A DNA stretch of 64,000 bases from Mytilinidion resinicola (GCF_010093595.1 NW_022985444.1:1186654-1250653); one strand, 5' to 3'; positions 53,931-64,000 are shown, counted from the first letter of the stretch. A program made the numbers and translations. The notes: generated by a model not told the origin, from the sequence alone.

Positions 53931-54362
53931 CTATATGCCGATGCGGGTCTTGCGCCAATGTCGTCGCTTGGCGTTGTATCTGTAGAGAAGAGTCTCGTCA
54001 GCTGGCTGTTCTCATGCGTAGAGTCCCAAGATCCCCATGTAATCTCGCCCGCGGTGAGGTCTTGGTGTCGCCCAGCCCCTCAATCCTCCGCTCGCAGGTC
54101 CTCGTCTGTGGGTGGGTTCTTAAAATCGCCGTACCTGATGGTGTTGCCCGTCCGCAGGCGGATCCACTGGGGGATAGGTCTGTTTTGCTTCTGCGCCTTC
54201 GCAAGCTTCTGCTTGGTTCGGAATGACTTGTGGCTCTGTGGATTGTCCATTAGCATCCATATTCGACAACTTCATCCACTTCCGCAACCGACAGAATCAA
54301 TCCCGCGTAGTCGCCGACATGGAGGAATAGTTTCGAGGGTTCAGATTCAAACTTACCGGCAT
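53931..54362 (-). CDS. RPL39: 60S ribosomal protein eL39
   Basis: Small basic protein at the polypeptide exit tunnel of the large subunit. Minus-strand exons 54362-54357 (only ATGCCG), 54235-54135 and 53979-53931, with GT-AG introns of 121 and 155 nt, give exactly 51 aa: [51 protein letters not shown]. This is the expected length and near-invariant sequence of eukaryotic eL39. The first intron follows the second codon, a common layout in fungal ribosomal protein genes. Because the exons are tiny, simple ORF searches miss it. The introns make up two thirds of the gene and could hold snoRNA or regulatory sequence, but none was recognised. Confidence 0.95.
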
Positions 54363-54826
54363 CGTGAATGTCCGTGTCGAGATGGGATTGTTGTCGATGA
54401 AGCGGACTGAGGCCGCGGGCAAGAATTTCGGTTGTCTGTGGGCGCGCCAAGACTTGTCGAGAGGCTAGGCTTATTTTGGCGCGCTAGTGAGGAACGTCAA
54501 CTCGTGGAGAGAGCATATCTTGCACTGTTGGCCATTTTCTTCTAAGTGCTTTCGGTAATGTTTGTTTAGGTAGAAAACTATGTGAGAAAGGACTGTCACC
54601 TCAGCACGAGTTGTTTTGCCACTGGCAAGAGCAGGCAGGTCCCATCCCATTTGCTAACAAGGCCTACGTCAAAGGTCTCCTATTCTTGTCAATCAGTTTG
54701 CTGGTCTCCATATAAGATGAAGCTCGAGGGAGACCTTGCTCGAATATTCATACTTTCGGGAACCAACTTCTGTGAAATCGAGCTCTCGTGTAAATGGCAT
54801 TGCCACCTGTCAAAGCTGCAGCCGGG
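54363..54826. other. Divergent intergenic region, eL39 promoter side
   Basis: Presumed eL39 promoter and leader; nothing else recognised. Confidence 0.4.
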
Positions 54827-55545
54827 ATGGAAGACGATATGCAAGATTCTCGCGAGACGTTGCAAGTCTGTGTGAAAGACGACGAACCAATTTTTCCTAT
54901 ATCTTTAGTGTCGAAAAGCAACGGTTCCAGAAATACGTAGATCGGACCAGTCGGCTAAGATCCTTAAGTCGCGATACATTGATTACCGTAGAGGCATCGC
55001 AAAGTACCTGTCGTCGATTCCAAAATTGGCTTTGTGGCGGCGACATCTACCAGGGCCATCAGGATCAGGGATATGAAATTGATTTAATCAAGCTCTATGA
55101 ACTGGGCCAAAAGTACGACATTTCCCGTCTTCAACGCGACGTCATGAACTGCTTTCTCCAACGGTTTCAGGATGCTATCATTCCAAGCGAGAATGATCTC
55201 GTGTTGACTGCTAGATTAATGGGCTCTGGAGATGCACTATCCTGGTTCATGGTTCACATGGAGGTTTATTTCATGAAGGACGGGCTTGTTGAAAGCTGGT
55301 GCGATCTTGAGAAGGAATTCACCCACAATATCTACTGGTTCTACCATATGAGGTCAAGAGAGGCGTATATTCAGGGTCATAGAGAGTTCATTGTGAGGGA
55401 CGCTGCAACGGCGAAAGAACTGATCCTTGCGTTGTGGCACGATTGGAATGAGTGTGATGATCTACCTGAAGAAGAAAAAAGGCGTTGCAAGCAGGAAACT
55501 TTAGCGCAAAGGGAGGCTTGGAGAATGGGCAAGCTTTCGGGATAG
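54827..55545 (+). pseudogene. BTB/POZ-like protein gene with apparent frameshift
   Basis: Tandem paralogue of the next gene. From ATG 54827 one frame reads MEDDMQDSRETLQVCVKDDE then PIFPISLVSKSN and ends at 54921. The rest of the domain is in another frame: QRFQKYVDRTSRLRSLSRDT, RRFQNWLCGGDIYQGHQDQG, YEIDLIKLYELGQKYDISRL, QRDVMNCFLQRFQDAIIPSE, up to TAG at 55545. An intron from 54863 ending at TTTAG 54906 could bypass part of it but would remove family sequence. A frameshift near 54910-54925 explains it best. The long second frame is intact for about 200 residues, so loss is recent, or the start is elsewhere. Confidence 0.6.
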
Positions 55546-55858
55546 AGCCACGCTTTGTGCCCAGTCCTTACATTAGTCATTTAGACAAAGTCAAAGAGAC
55601 AAGTTCCCATCTCATTCGTGCTACGCTGTAATTGCTATCTGTCGCCAGAAACAGCAGTCAGTAGCCCAAGAAGTTCCGTTTCTGTTTCTATTTGTGTTTG
55701 CAAAGTGCTCTTTATTGTGCGTTATTTGTTCTCGTCAGTCGTTTCGCTAACATTGGTGCGATATATATTTGTATCCGCATCACGACGTATAGGGTACCTT
55801 GTACACCCACAATCGGATTCATCTCCGGCCATTTGTCCAACGACTTTCCGTACCGTAA
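55546..55858. other. Intergenic, nothing recognised
   Basis: 313 bp between the tandem BTB copies; presumed promoter of the second. Confidence 0.4.
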
Positions 55859-56971
55859 ATGGAACACTATCAGTCCAGCCAGGAGACGAAACGTCGACGC
55901 GCAGACGAAGGCGGCGGCGAAGTGGCTACCAAATTAGACGAAGATGATGAAGTGAAGATCAGAATGAAAGTGGAACACAACGACGAGATGAATAATCACA
56001 TAAAAGAGGAAGAGGATAGTGAAGCGAAAGAAGACTACCAAGACTACCAAGACGTGAAGGACGAGGAAGCGGATGAAGATATTAACAAATGGGAAGATGA
56101 AGATGATGACATCAGCTCTGATGTTGAGGAAGACCCACAAGGCCAAATTGGACAAGCTGTCTTCGTCAGGGTAAATGATGAAGCCCACGGTCAGAAAACG
56201 TTCGCGGTCAGTCGTCACATCATATGGAAGCGCTCGGCCCCATTTCGTAAAATCCTTGCGCGCAGGATGATCAACCCTGTGACCTCGTTCTGCGTAATAA
56301 CATCACACAAAACGTTTTCTCGTTTCCGAACTTGGTTGCACGAAGGCGGCACAGATCTATACAGAGATCATAACGGCCCAGAAGGCAATATTGATCTCAT
56401 CAAGCTCTACTGCTTCGCTTTCGATTACACCATTCCGCAGCTTCGCCGGGATGCTATGAACTGCATTCTGCAGAGATTCGAAGACGCCAAAGTCCCAAGC
56501 GAGGAAGAGTTATTGTATTTCATCCAAAAGCCCAAGCCGTTATTTGAACGTAAGAATCCATGTTATTATCTGGATCCGCTTTGGTGTAACGATGCGCTCT
56601 GGTATAAGGATCCGCTTTGGTATTTCATGCTTCACATGGCATTATACTTCATGGACGAGCTTTCTTTCGAGGCTTGGGAAAAGCTCACGAAGCACGATCA
56701 GACGTTCGCTCACATGTTGTATACCCAATTTCGAAAACGCTCCGAGGGACCTTTCTTGGAGGGTCCAGTATCCACTCCACAGGATCTAGAGTGGGTCATC
56801 GCGAAGGAGGCAGAGCATGCGAGGACACACGTCCTAGCACACTGGTGTCACTGGCATGCTGTTTTGTGCGAGCAGAATTGCGACAGAGAGACTGAGGCTC
56901 AAAGAAAGGCTTGGAAGGTGAAAGAAGGAAAGCTGAAGGAGGAAGATGTGAAGGAAGAAGAGTCGCAATAG
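55859..56971 (+). CDS. BTB/POZ-like protein with acidic N-terminus
   Basis: Single-exon gene, 370 aa. Residues 1-95 are very acidic and probably disordered (EEDSEAKEDYQDYQDVKDEE). The BTB-like part starts near residue 98 (IGQAVFVRVNDEAHGQKTFA, VSRHIIWKRSAPFRKILARR) and continues with IDLIKLYCFAFDYTIPQLRR and DAMNCILQRFEDAKVPSEEE. These helices match the tandem copy upstream (IDLIKLYELGQKYDISRLQR). A hexapeptide repeat DPLWCN-DALWYK-DPLWYF sits near residues 239-256. Function unknown; such proteins are often abundant in dothideomycete genomes and may be cullin-3 adaptors. Confidence 0.75.
   Translation: MEHYQSSQETKRRRADEGGGEVATKLDEDDEVKIRMKVEHNDEMNNHIKEEEDSEAKEDYQDYQDVKDEEADEDINKWEDEDDDISSDVEEDPQGQIGQAVFVRVNDEAHGQKTFAVSRHIIWKRSAPFRKILARRMINPVTSFCVITSHKTFSRFRTWLHEGGTDLYRDHNGPEGNIDLIKLYCFAFDYTIPQLRRDAMNCILQRFEDAKVPSEEELLYFIQKPKPLFERKNPCYYLDPLWCNDALWYKDPLWYFMLHMALYFMDELSFEAWEKLTKHDQTFAHMLYTQFRKRSEGPFLEGPVSTPQDLEWVIAKEAEHARTHVLAHWCHWHAVLCEQNCDRETEAQRKAWKVKEGKLKEEDVKEEESQ
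56573..56626 (+). repeat. 18-bp triplicated unit in BTB gene
   Basis: Three consecutive 18-bp units starting GATCCGCTTTGG, GATGCGCTCTGG and GATCCGCTTTGG. Confidence 0.85.
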
Positions 56972-57591
56972 ATATTTGCTAGATTGAGAAGAGTTTCACG
57001 GTTTGAAACTAGCGCTCGAACCTTCCCAGTGTCTCAAAGTTCCATGGTGATTGGGCTGGGCGTGGTGAAGTACATATCATGAGATGGGTTCATGGGGAGT
57101 TGGAAGGAGGGCAAAGTTCGGGTGTAAAACTTTTGGAGGCAACTCATTGTCTGATAGTGTAGAATTGAGAAACTTTACACTTTGCTTTTCGTAAGCTTAG
57201 CAGGATGGAACGGCTTTGAGGAGTCAAGTAAATGAGCAGCTAGTACCTCCTCTGGACCTTGACCTGCCTGCCTGTGTGAGCACCAGCTAGAGTATAGTAT
57301 CTGGACAGAAATCTCTGCGCAATTACTCACTACTGTCTGAGGTCCTCCGGTGCATTATGAGTTTCTAACCGACATACGTTCCCGTTGTTCGGGGCGCTTC
57401 AATCGGAATATCAAAATGTAGCAAAAGTTTTCAAACCCTATTTTGAACAAATGAACAGTAATATTTGGATAGCAAGATGGAGTTGAGTATGAAGAACTGT
57501 GAAAAACTCAACACCAAAAGCCCCGCCAAGACACCTCTCCGCAACCTCCACGATCCATCTCCGCCGCACAATTGCACAACGAACACCCACA
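56972..57591. other. Intergenic, nothing recognised
   Basis: BTB 3' UTR and BMT5 promoter; AC-rich leader just before the BMT5 start. Confidence 0.4.
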
Positions 57592-58680
57592 ATGTCCAAA
57601 GCAAAGGCCCGCAAGGCTGCCCGCTCGACTAAAGCCACCTCAAAACACAGCGCAAAACCCAAAGCCCCCCCAGCCTCCAAAACCCTAAAGCGCAAACTCC
57701 CACCTACAACTACCGGCCCAACCCCCAAGAAAGCCAAAGCCTCAAAACCCTCTCCCCAAATCGTAAAGCCCACGATCCCATTCAACCCACACGAGAGAAT
57801 ACTCCTAGTCGGCGAAGGCGCGTACCCCCCCAATGCCTCAACCGCAGCTTCTAACTTTTATCCCACCACAGGCGACTTCTCCTACGCCGCCTCCCTAACA
57901 ACCCACCACCACTGCACCTCCCTCACGGCCACCAGCTTCGATTCTTCCCCCGCCCTCCTCTCCAAATACCCCCACTGCACCGCGCACCTCTCCTCCATCA
58001 CCGCCGTGCCTACAAGCAGCATCCACCACGGCATCGACGCCACCAGCCTTTCCAAAACCCTCCCGCGCGCCGCCAGAACCTACAAATACGACCGCGTCGT
58101 CTTCAACTTCCCGCACACAGGCGGCCTCTCCACGGACGTGAACCGCCAGGTGCGATACAACCAAGAGCTTTTGGTCAAGTTCCTGCAGTCGGCGAAGAAA
58201 TTGCTGTCGCCCGCCCCGCCGCCGTCGTCCTGCCGCCGCAATCGGGAGCTAGATGAGGATGACGATGAGGATGCGTACCCGGAAGACCCTGAGGAGCGGG
58301 TGGAGGTAGAAGAGACGCCGACATCGAAGCTAGCGAAGGAGAGTAGTACGATTCTTGTCACGCTGTTTGATGCGGAGCCGTACACGCTGTGGAATATTAA
58401 AGATCTCGCGAGGCACGTGGGGCTGAAGTCGATCACCTCGTTTGCGTTTCCGTGGGAGGCGTATCCGGGGTATGAGCATGCTCGGACGGTTGGGGCGATA
58501 GAGGGGAAGGGGAGTGCGTGGAAAGGGGAGGAGCGGGCAGCGAGGACGTATGTGTTTGGGTTGAAAGAGGAGGTGGTGGAGGATGGGAGTGCGAGTTTCA
58601 CGGGCGCGAATGCGGTGGGGGTGAAGAGGAAACGGGGACGGAGGAGGGAGAGCGAGAGTGAGAGTGGGGATGAGGGATGA
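57592..58680 (+). CDS. BMT5: 25S rRNA (uridine-N3)-methyltransferase, Bmt5 type
   Basis: SAM-dependent enzyme that methylates a 25S rRNA uridine in the nucleolus. The frame is open throughout, but the conserved SAM motif GEGDFSY is interrupted after GEG by 18 extra residues. The DNA there (57818-57871, 54 nt) has a CTAAC branch site and CCACCACAG acceptor and starts GCGCGT, so it is best read as a GC-AG intron whose length is a multiple of three. Spliced CDS is 57592-57817 joined to 57872-58680, 344 aa. Further marks are HHHCTSLTATSFDSSPALL, YDRVVFNFPHTGGLSTDVNR, QVRYNQELLVKF, SSTILVTLFDAEPYTLWNIK and YPGYEHARTVGAIEG. Both tails are Lys/Arg-rich, fitting nucleolar location. Start at 57592 begins the basic tail MSKAKARKAARS. 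Confidence 0.9.
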   Translation: MSKAKARKAARSTKATSKHSAKPKAPPASKTLKRKLPPTTTGPTPKKAKASKPSPQIVKPTIPFNPHERILLVGEGAYPPNASTAASNFYPTTGDFSYAASLTTHHHCTSLTATSFDSSPALLSKYPHCTAHLSSITAVPTSSIHHGIDATSLSKTLPRAARTYKYDRVVFNFPHTGGLSTDVNRQVRYNQELLVKFLQSAKKLLSPAPPPSSCRRNRELDEDDDEDAYPEDPEERVEVEETPTSKLAKESSTILVTLFDAEPYTLWNIKDLARHVGLKSITSFAFPWEAYPGYEHARTVGAIEGKGSAWKGEERAARTYVFGLKEEVVEDGSASFTGANAVGVKRKRGRRRESESESGDEG

Positions 58681-58915
58681 GGGGGAGAAAGGGTAGGGTA
58701 GGTTTGATGTGCTGGAGCCTCATGTGGAGAGATAGATCGTAGATGCTAGGAGGACGATATGATACCCATGTTGAGATAGGGATGTATAGCTGTTCATGCT
58801 CAATCGTGATGGTCACGGTTGATACGGCAATTAATTTGTACTTCCCATACAAAGCCATAAGCGTCACCAACGCCATTGCTAATCCAAATTATTTCTGAGA
58901 ACGTCTGAATCACCT

Positions 58916-59987
58916 CTAAACTTCTTCCCTCCCCCTCAAAACTCCCTCCTCACTCGAACTCCCCGCCAACCCCCAAATCACGCCCTCCTCATGACTCGAC
59001 ACAACACTACACTGCGCACTACTCGCCCCAGACACCCTTCTCTCAACCCTGCCCCCTCTTAGCCTCTCCCTCAACCTCTCCAACAGCCCCATCTCCTCCA
59101 CATCCAACACCAACCACTCTGGCACCTGCATCCCCTCCCTCGTCACCGTCACCGCAGCCCTCTCTTCTCCCTCTTTCTCCACATCCCCCTCCTCCTCCCG
59201 GCCGCCTCTCAGATCATCCGGCGTCCACCAGTACACCGGAAAGCGCCGCATGAGATTGTTCGTTAGTAGCCCGACAGCGAGCATAACCGCGCTGCCGAGC
59301 GTGACGAGGCCGACAAAGGGCCAGCCCATGTTTATGACATCGGGGAGCGTAGCGGCGAGGACTAGAATAGTCACGGTTAGCAGTTGTGTGTGAAGAGGGA
59401 ACAATGATTTGGAGTATATGTACCAGCGCTGGCGCCACCAGGCGGATGGACGGTATTAGTCAACAGCATGGCAGCGGAGGAGAGGGCGCATGCGAGGGCG
59501 GCTGGGATGTAGGCGAGGCTATGGGAGAAGGAGTGGGACAGGGAGGAGAGAGCGAATAGTTTTGTGATTCCCACGCCGATGGTAGCGGAGAGGGCGTGGC
59601 CTAGGAGGGTGTTGCGGGGCTGAGCCAAGGGGGAGGAGAGGGTGTTGTATTCTAGAATTGCGGAAGCGCCCTAAGAGATGTTAGGGAGATTGGGGGAAGA
59701 TGGTTTAGTGAAGTAGGAGATCTTACGAAGGAGGCGATTAGCACTGGGCCATCTAAGTCTTTGAGGGCAGTGTAGTTGAAGAGGCCAGCTATCGCGAGTA
59801 GGCCTACGAATGCACCTATGAAGGCGAAGACGGCGCCGAGTATGTTCCCGACGTCTTTTGGAGGCGTTCTGCGGTAGCCGAGGAAGTGTGCTATTGGATA
59901 TGGGATGCTACGAAGGGGCGAGGGGGGTATGAGGCGGTTGAGGTAGCGGTCGGTGTTGAAGTTCCAGGTGCGTGGTGAGGAAGACAT
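58916..59987 (-). CDS. HPP-family integral membrane protein
   Basis: HPP domain protein with about five membrane helices; some relatives move nitrite into plastids, fungal roles are unclear. Exons 59987-59727, 59670-59424 and 59361-58916 with GT-AG introns of 56 and 62 nt give 317 aa. Marks are ILGAVFAFIGAFVGLLAIAG, GASAILEYNTLSSPLAQPRN, TLLGHALSATIGVGITKLF, AAMLLTNTVHPPGGASAVLA (the HPP motif) and FPVYWWTPDDLRGG. The roughly 110-residue C-terminal tail is soluble, acidic then Arg-rich, and longer than in bacterial members. Ends tail to tail with BMT5. ATG 59987 chosen as the first in frame. Confidence 0.88.
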
Positions 59988-61496
59988 GCTTGAGCGCACC
60001 TGAATGAAGGACGCAGGAAAATTTGGAGAGGTATCTGAGGACTGCTCCAGAGGGGATATGGTTCAAGGATTCCCATGGCATGAGGCTGTCAGGAAGAGAA
60101 ACAAGCAGTCATCCGGTAGCCCACGGCTCCCCCTCTTTCGCGCATAAGTCACTAATGAAGCCAGTCGCGTACTACCTTCGATCCTCTCACAAAAAGTCGG
60201 TATAGCACTGTGTACGGGTGCACAGGAGTATAGCGAGTCATTAAACTTCGGGGCAGCGAGGATGTTTCCTGGAAAGCGGAAATAGAGGTACAATATGAAA
60301 CGTGACCACAGCCAGTCTTTAGAGCAATTAGATTGCACCGGCACGCCATCCACTGTTACGGGTGCCATGGTGATGCTGAGGCTTCTTTCAGAGCACGTCT
60401 TGCGGTATGACGAAGATTATTTGACCAGAAGAAGAATCGTGAGGGGGCCGAGCTCGCTATAACGTAACGATTATGTACAAAGAGCCATCGTGGTGAAGCA
60501 TCTCCTCGGGACTCCAGGAATCTATATGCATTATAGCACGGCACGTAGATGGATGTCTTGACAATGGAAGAGACAGTATTGAGAAGAAACGCATACTTTG
60601 ACTAAACAGAGATGATGTGATGGATGCAAGTTAGATCGCTCCAACTGTGGTGGAAAAAGCGTGTGAGAGAACATAGAGATAGTTTTCAAAGAGAGGATTA
60701 CTCGAGCAACACTGGTTGTCCTACTTGAGTACAGTTAGGGTCTTACTAATCGCGATGGTCGCCGTGATGGGGGAGCGAGGACTGCCTCAGCCCTATTCAC
60801 TAGCGCCGATCTTGACCCCTTATGGACCGGTTGGGAAAATTTCAGCCCTGCATTTTGAGTTTTGTACCTCAAAATCCACCTCTGACCCGTGAGACCATTT
60901 CGACTACCGTCAGTTTGCCGTCTTTTGCTGATGCTTTAAGTTCAGTCTCCGGATGCAGTATAGTATTGCATGTACAGTGCCTCATCACAGGTTTCCGCAC
61001 ACTCTTCTGCCGCTATTGGGGCTTCCTTTTTCCAGGATCCGAACTGAATCGAACATCCGTTAGTTTTCACAGTCTGGAAACTCGCCAGGCCAACGCAGAG
61101 GATGCTGCGTCAGTTACATACCACTTACAGAGGTATGAAAACTATAGCGAGGGACTGTACGAGGACTGAGCAATAGCTTCTAAAAGCCCGAAGAGATAAG
61201 AATGTACAAGCCAAACTTGGAGTAAGCACCGCGTACCTTTTCTATCTGCTCGGAACTGGTGAGAGGCTTCGTTGGCGATACCCAGGTATAACGGAGTAGA
61301 CAGTTCTACAATGCCACGACGGTGAAGGTGTTTTCCGACTGTCTAGACGGCTATCTGATTGGTGCGTCGCGATAACGGCCCACATGCCCCGCCACAGCCC
61401 ACCTTTAATACTCTTTTTCTTCCTCGCCAGGCTCTACAAAGCACTCCAGTGCACTCCTCCCCACCGCTTTTTCTTATATCTCACCCATCAGTCACT
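59988..61496. other. Long intergenic region, no supported gene
   Basis: About 1.5 kb between divergent starts. A minus-strand frame of 101 aa from 60368 and a plus-strand frame of 115 aa at 60822 lack recognisable content. A CT-rich leader lies just before ARB1. Confidence 0.45.
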
Positions 61497-63465
61497 ATGG
61501 TTTCCGCATCGAAAGCTGCCCGCATGGCCAAAAAGGTCGCCGACGGCAAGGAACCCAAGAAGACCGCCGCCTCCAAGGTCGGCTCCCGCGCTGCCTCCAA
61601 GAACGCATCCACTGCCTCGTCCGTCAACGGCGACGACGACGACGAGGTCGACGAGAACAGCGAGGTCCTCCAGAAGTTGAAACTCCAAGAAGACAAAGAC
61701 GGCATCTCAGACCGGGTGACGACAGGTGTGCTGTCATCCCTCGAGGCCTCCCGCGATGTGAAGATTACGTCCGCCTCGCTCGTGTTCCACGGCAAAGTTC
61801 TGTTCAACGACACCACTCTCGAGGTCAACTACGGCCGTCGGTACGGGCTCCTCGGTGAGAACGGATGCGGAAAGTCGACTCTCCTAAAGGCTATCGACAA
61901 GCGCGAGTACCCCTTCCCTGAGCACATCGACATCTACCTACTGAACGAGGGTGCCCCGCCATCCGAGTTGGGTGCATTAGAATGGGTTGTCAAGGAGGCC
62001 GAAAACGAGTTGGCGAGGCTAGAGAAGCTGGCTGAGGACATTTTGGACAGGGATGGGCCTGACAGCCCGATCCTGGATGAGCTCTATGAGGTACGTCGTC
62101 TCCCACTCAAGGACTCTATCACGAAACTAACGCATGTATAGCGCATGGAAGGAATGGACCCGTCGACTTTCCACACCCGCGCCTCTCTCATTCTCACCGG
62201 TCTCGGTTTCGACAAGGTCACCATTCACAAGAAGACAAAGGACATGTCCGGTGGCTGGAGAATGAGAGTAGCACTCGGCAAGGCTCTCTTCGTCAAGCCT
62301 TCCCTCCTCCTTCTCGACGACCCCACCGCACATTTGGATCTCGAGGCCTGCGTGTGGCTAGAAGAATACATGAAGAAGTGGGATCGTACTCTGATCTTGG
62401 TGTCGCACAGTATGGATTTCCTGAACGGCGTGTGCACAAACATGATCGATATGCGTCTGAAGCAACTTCTGTACTATGGTGGTAACTACGACTCGTACAT
62501 GAAGACCAGGACTGAGCAGGAGATCAACCAAGGCAAGGCCTACGAGAAGCAGCAGGACGAGATCAAGCACATCAAGAAGTTCATCGCCTCCGCTGGTACA
62601 TATGCCAACTTGGTTAGGCAAGCGAAATCGCGACAGAAGATCCTAGACAAGATGGAGGCCGACGGCTTTATCCAACCTGTTGCTACGGATCGTGTCTTCA
62701 CCTTCCGGTTCGCCGACGTCGACAAGCTCCCACCTCCTGTCTTGTCGCTAGACGACGTGACATTCTCGTACTCTGGAAACAAGAAAGACAACCTCTACGA
62801 AAACCTGGACTTTGGTGTCGACATGGACTCCCGGACTGCTCTCGTCGGACCTAATGGTGTCGGCAAATCGACCCTCCTCCGTATCTTCACCGGCGCGCTC
62901 TCCCCAACTCAAGGAACCGTATCTCGTCACACTCACTTGAAGCTCGGTGTTTACACACAGCACTCTTCTGAGTCACTCGACCTCACCAAATCTGCCCTCG
63001 ACTTCGTCCGCGACAAATACTCGGACAAGAGCCAGGACTACCAGTACTGGCGCCAGCAGCTAGGCAAGTACGGCCTCAGCGGAGAGTCGCAGACTGCCAA
63101 GATGGGCACGCTTTCCGAAGGACAGAAGAGCAGAATCGTATTTGCGCTGTTAGCCATCGAGAGCCCTAACATGCTGTTGTTAGACGAGCCTACTAACGGT
63201 CTCGACATCCCAACTATCGACAGTTTGGCCGATGCTATCAACGCGTTCAACGGTGGTGTTGTGGTTGTTTCTCACGACTTCAGGTAAGCTTCAACCCCCT
63301 CGTTTCCCGAAGTATTATCGCTAATATGTGTGCCATAGGTTGCTCGATAAAATTGCAAAGGACATCATGGTGTGTGAGAACAAGACTATTCGCCGCTGGG
63401 ATGGCAGCATCGCCGACTACAAGAAGCATCTCCGCAACAAGATGGTCTCGACTGGTGCTGTTTAG
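61497..63465 (+). CDS. ARB1: ABCF ATPase, Arb1/ABCF2 type ribosome biogenesis factor
   Basis: Soluble ABC-F protein with two ATPase cassettes; Arb1 supports 40S and 60S assembly and shuttles between nucleus and cytoplasm. Exons 61497-62090, 62142-63283 and 63339-63465 join by GT-AG introns of 51 and 55 nt to 620 aa, the usual length. The N-terminus is Lys/Ala-rich. Cassette 1: [18 protein letters not shown], signature [16 protein letters not shown], Walker [16 protein letters not shown]. Cassette 2: [18 protein letters not shown], signature [16 protein letters not shown], Walker [16 protein letters not shown], then [20 protein letters not shown]. The last exon ends [14 protein letters not shown]. 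Intact. Confidence 0.96.
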
Positions 63466-63925
63466 TTCTGGATAGATTAGACCATTCATTTCTTTGGTTT
63501 GGGTTGACTGCATTGGGCTTAGAGGCGTTAGTGTAATAGGTAAAACACAATGAATGATTCATGGTCACTTCGTTGGAGCACTGATTTAGTGAAGCTTTTG
63601 TGACTTGACACGTGTTTGCCACTGCTTTGGGTCCCTTAGCTTGTCAACAAAACATACGGACTAAGTTTCGGGTATGAACGGCGTACATCAGACAGTCGTT
63701 GTTGATATTGATTTTGGGCTTCTGGATGACGTTGAAGGGGTTTAATCCTTGGAGAGACAGACTTACTTTGTCCACGCCGCGGGCCGATCACGAGCTCTAA
63801 AACAGCCCCACCAGGGTCGACCTCAACCTTGGAACTGTCCAACCTCAGCTCTAATTTTCGAGCTCTACACGCCGAGGGTAGCAACAAATACTCTTTTGAC
63901 TCTTTCTACTCACTCGCTCAACACC
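63466..63925. other. Intergenic, nothing recognised
   Basis: ARB1 3' UTR and the promoter of the next plus-strand gene. Confidence 0.4.
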
Positions 63926-64000
63926 ATGGCCGAACTCACAACCACAAAGCTAAACGCTGAGAGCCACCTGCTGCTCGTACGTCCATCTATCAAAGATCCC
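63926..64000 (+). CDS. First exon of an unidentified gene, cut by window end
   Basis: ATG 63926 opens MAELTTTKLNAESHLLL, followed by a good donor GTACGT at 63977. A pyrimidine-rich leader and ACACC before the ATG fit a fungal start. Only 17 residues are visible, too few to name the protein. The reading could also continue without splicing to the window end. Confidence 0.5.
   Translation, partial: MAELTTTKLNAESHLLLVRPSIKDP

Noticed and set aside
63636..63887. Minus-strand 83-aa frame downstream of ARB1
   Set aside because: No recognisable content and it overlaps the leader of the next plus-strand gene.

Overview
The window is nuclear DNA of a filamentous ascomycete (Pezizomycotina). Three things show this: compact genes with many short GT-AG introns (mostly 45-80 nt, often with a CTAAC or CTGAC branch site), fungal housekeeping proteins (Skp1, Pex3, Smp3, Coq8, Arb1, Bmt5), and fungal accessory families (HET, BTB/POZ, F-box, Zn2Cys6). 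The mix of families suggests a dothideomycete, but that is a guess. All exon models were built by hand from reading-frame continuity, splice signals and remembered family motifs. No search was run.

Layout. 1-8.5 kb is a housekeeping block: a complex I NDUFA12-type subunit (minus, cut by the window edge), phosphatidylglycerophosphate synthase PGS1, SKP1 and the GPI mannosyltransferase SMP3, with one unknown gene between. 9-20.8 kb is accessory DNA around an intact PEX3: a frameshifted BTB gene, two TA-flanked inverted-repeat elements, a wrecked F-box gene, an octapeptide-repeat reading frame and a HET-domain pseudogene. 20.8-35.8 kb has a sugar-type MFS transporter, ornithine acetyltransferase (ArgJ type), a small membrane protein, an intact HET protein, a 107-bp tandem repeat, mitochondrial ribosomal protein uL5m, a ubiquitin protease ending in a CaaX box, and a charged repeat protein. 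36-45 kb is the most degraded part: F-box fragments, two LTR-like pieces, three tandem-repeat tracts, a kinase pseudogene and one intact F-box gene. 45.5-64 kb returns to mostly intact genes: an SDR and a Zn2Cys6 regulator transcribed divergently, COQ8, N-terminal amidase, ribosomal protein eL39, a BTB pair (one frameshifted), BMT5, an HPP membrane protein, ARB1, and the first exon of an unknown gene.

How it fits together. Conserved genes serve mitochondria (complex I, cardiolipin synthesis, mitoribosome, coenzyme Q, mitochondrial arginine cycle), ribosomes (eL39, Bmt5, Arb1), peroxisomes (Pex3) and ubiquitin control (Skp1, USP, F-box and BTB adaptors). Lesions fall only in accessory families, while every multi-exon housekeeping gene stays in frame. 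That points to real decay rather than sequencing error. I found no convincing new multi-gene system. The best leads are a GC-AG intron hidden inside a continuous frame in BMT5, a 7-nt micro-exon in the NDUFA12 gene, two unnamed TIR elements, the prenylation-type USP, and the octapeptide-repeat frame.
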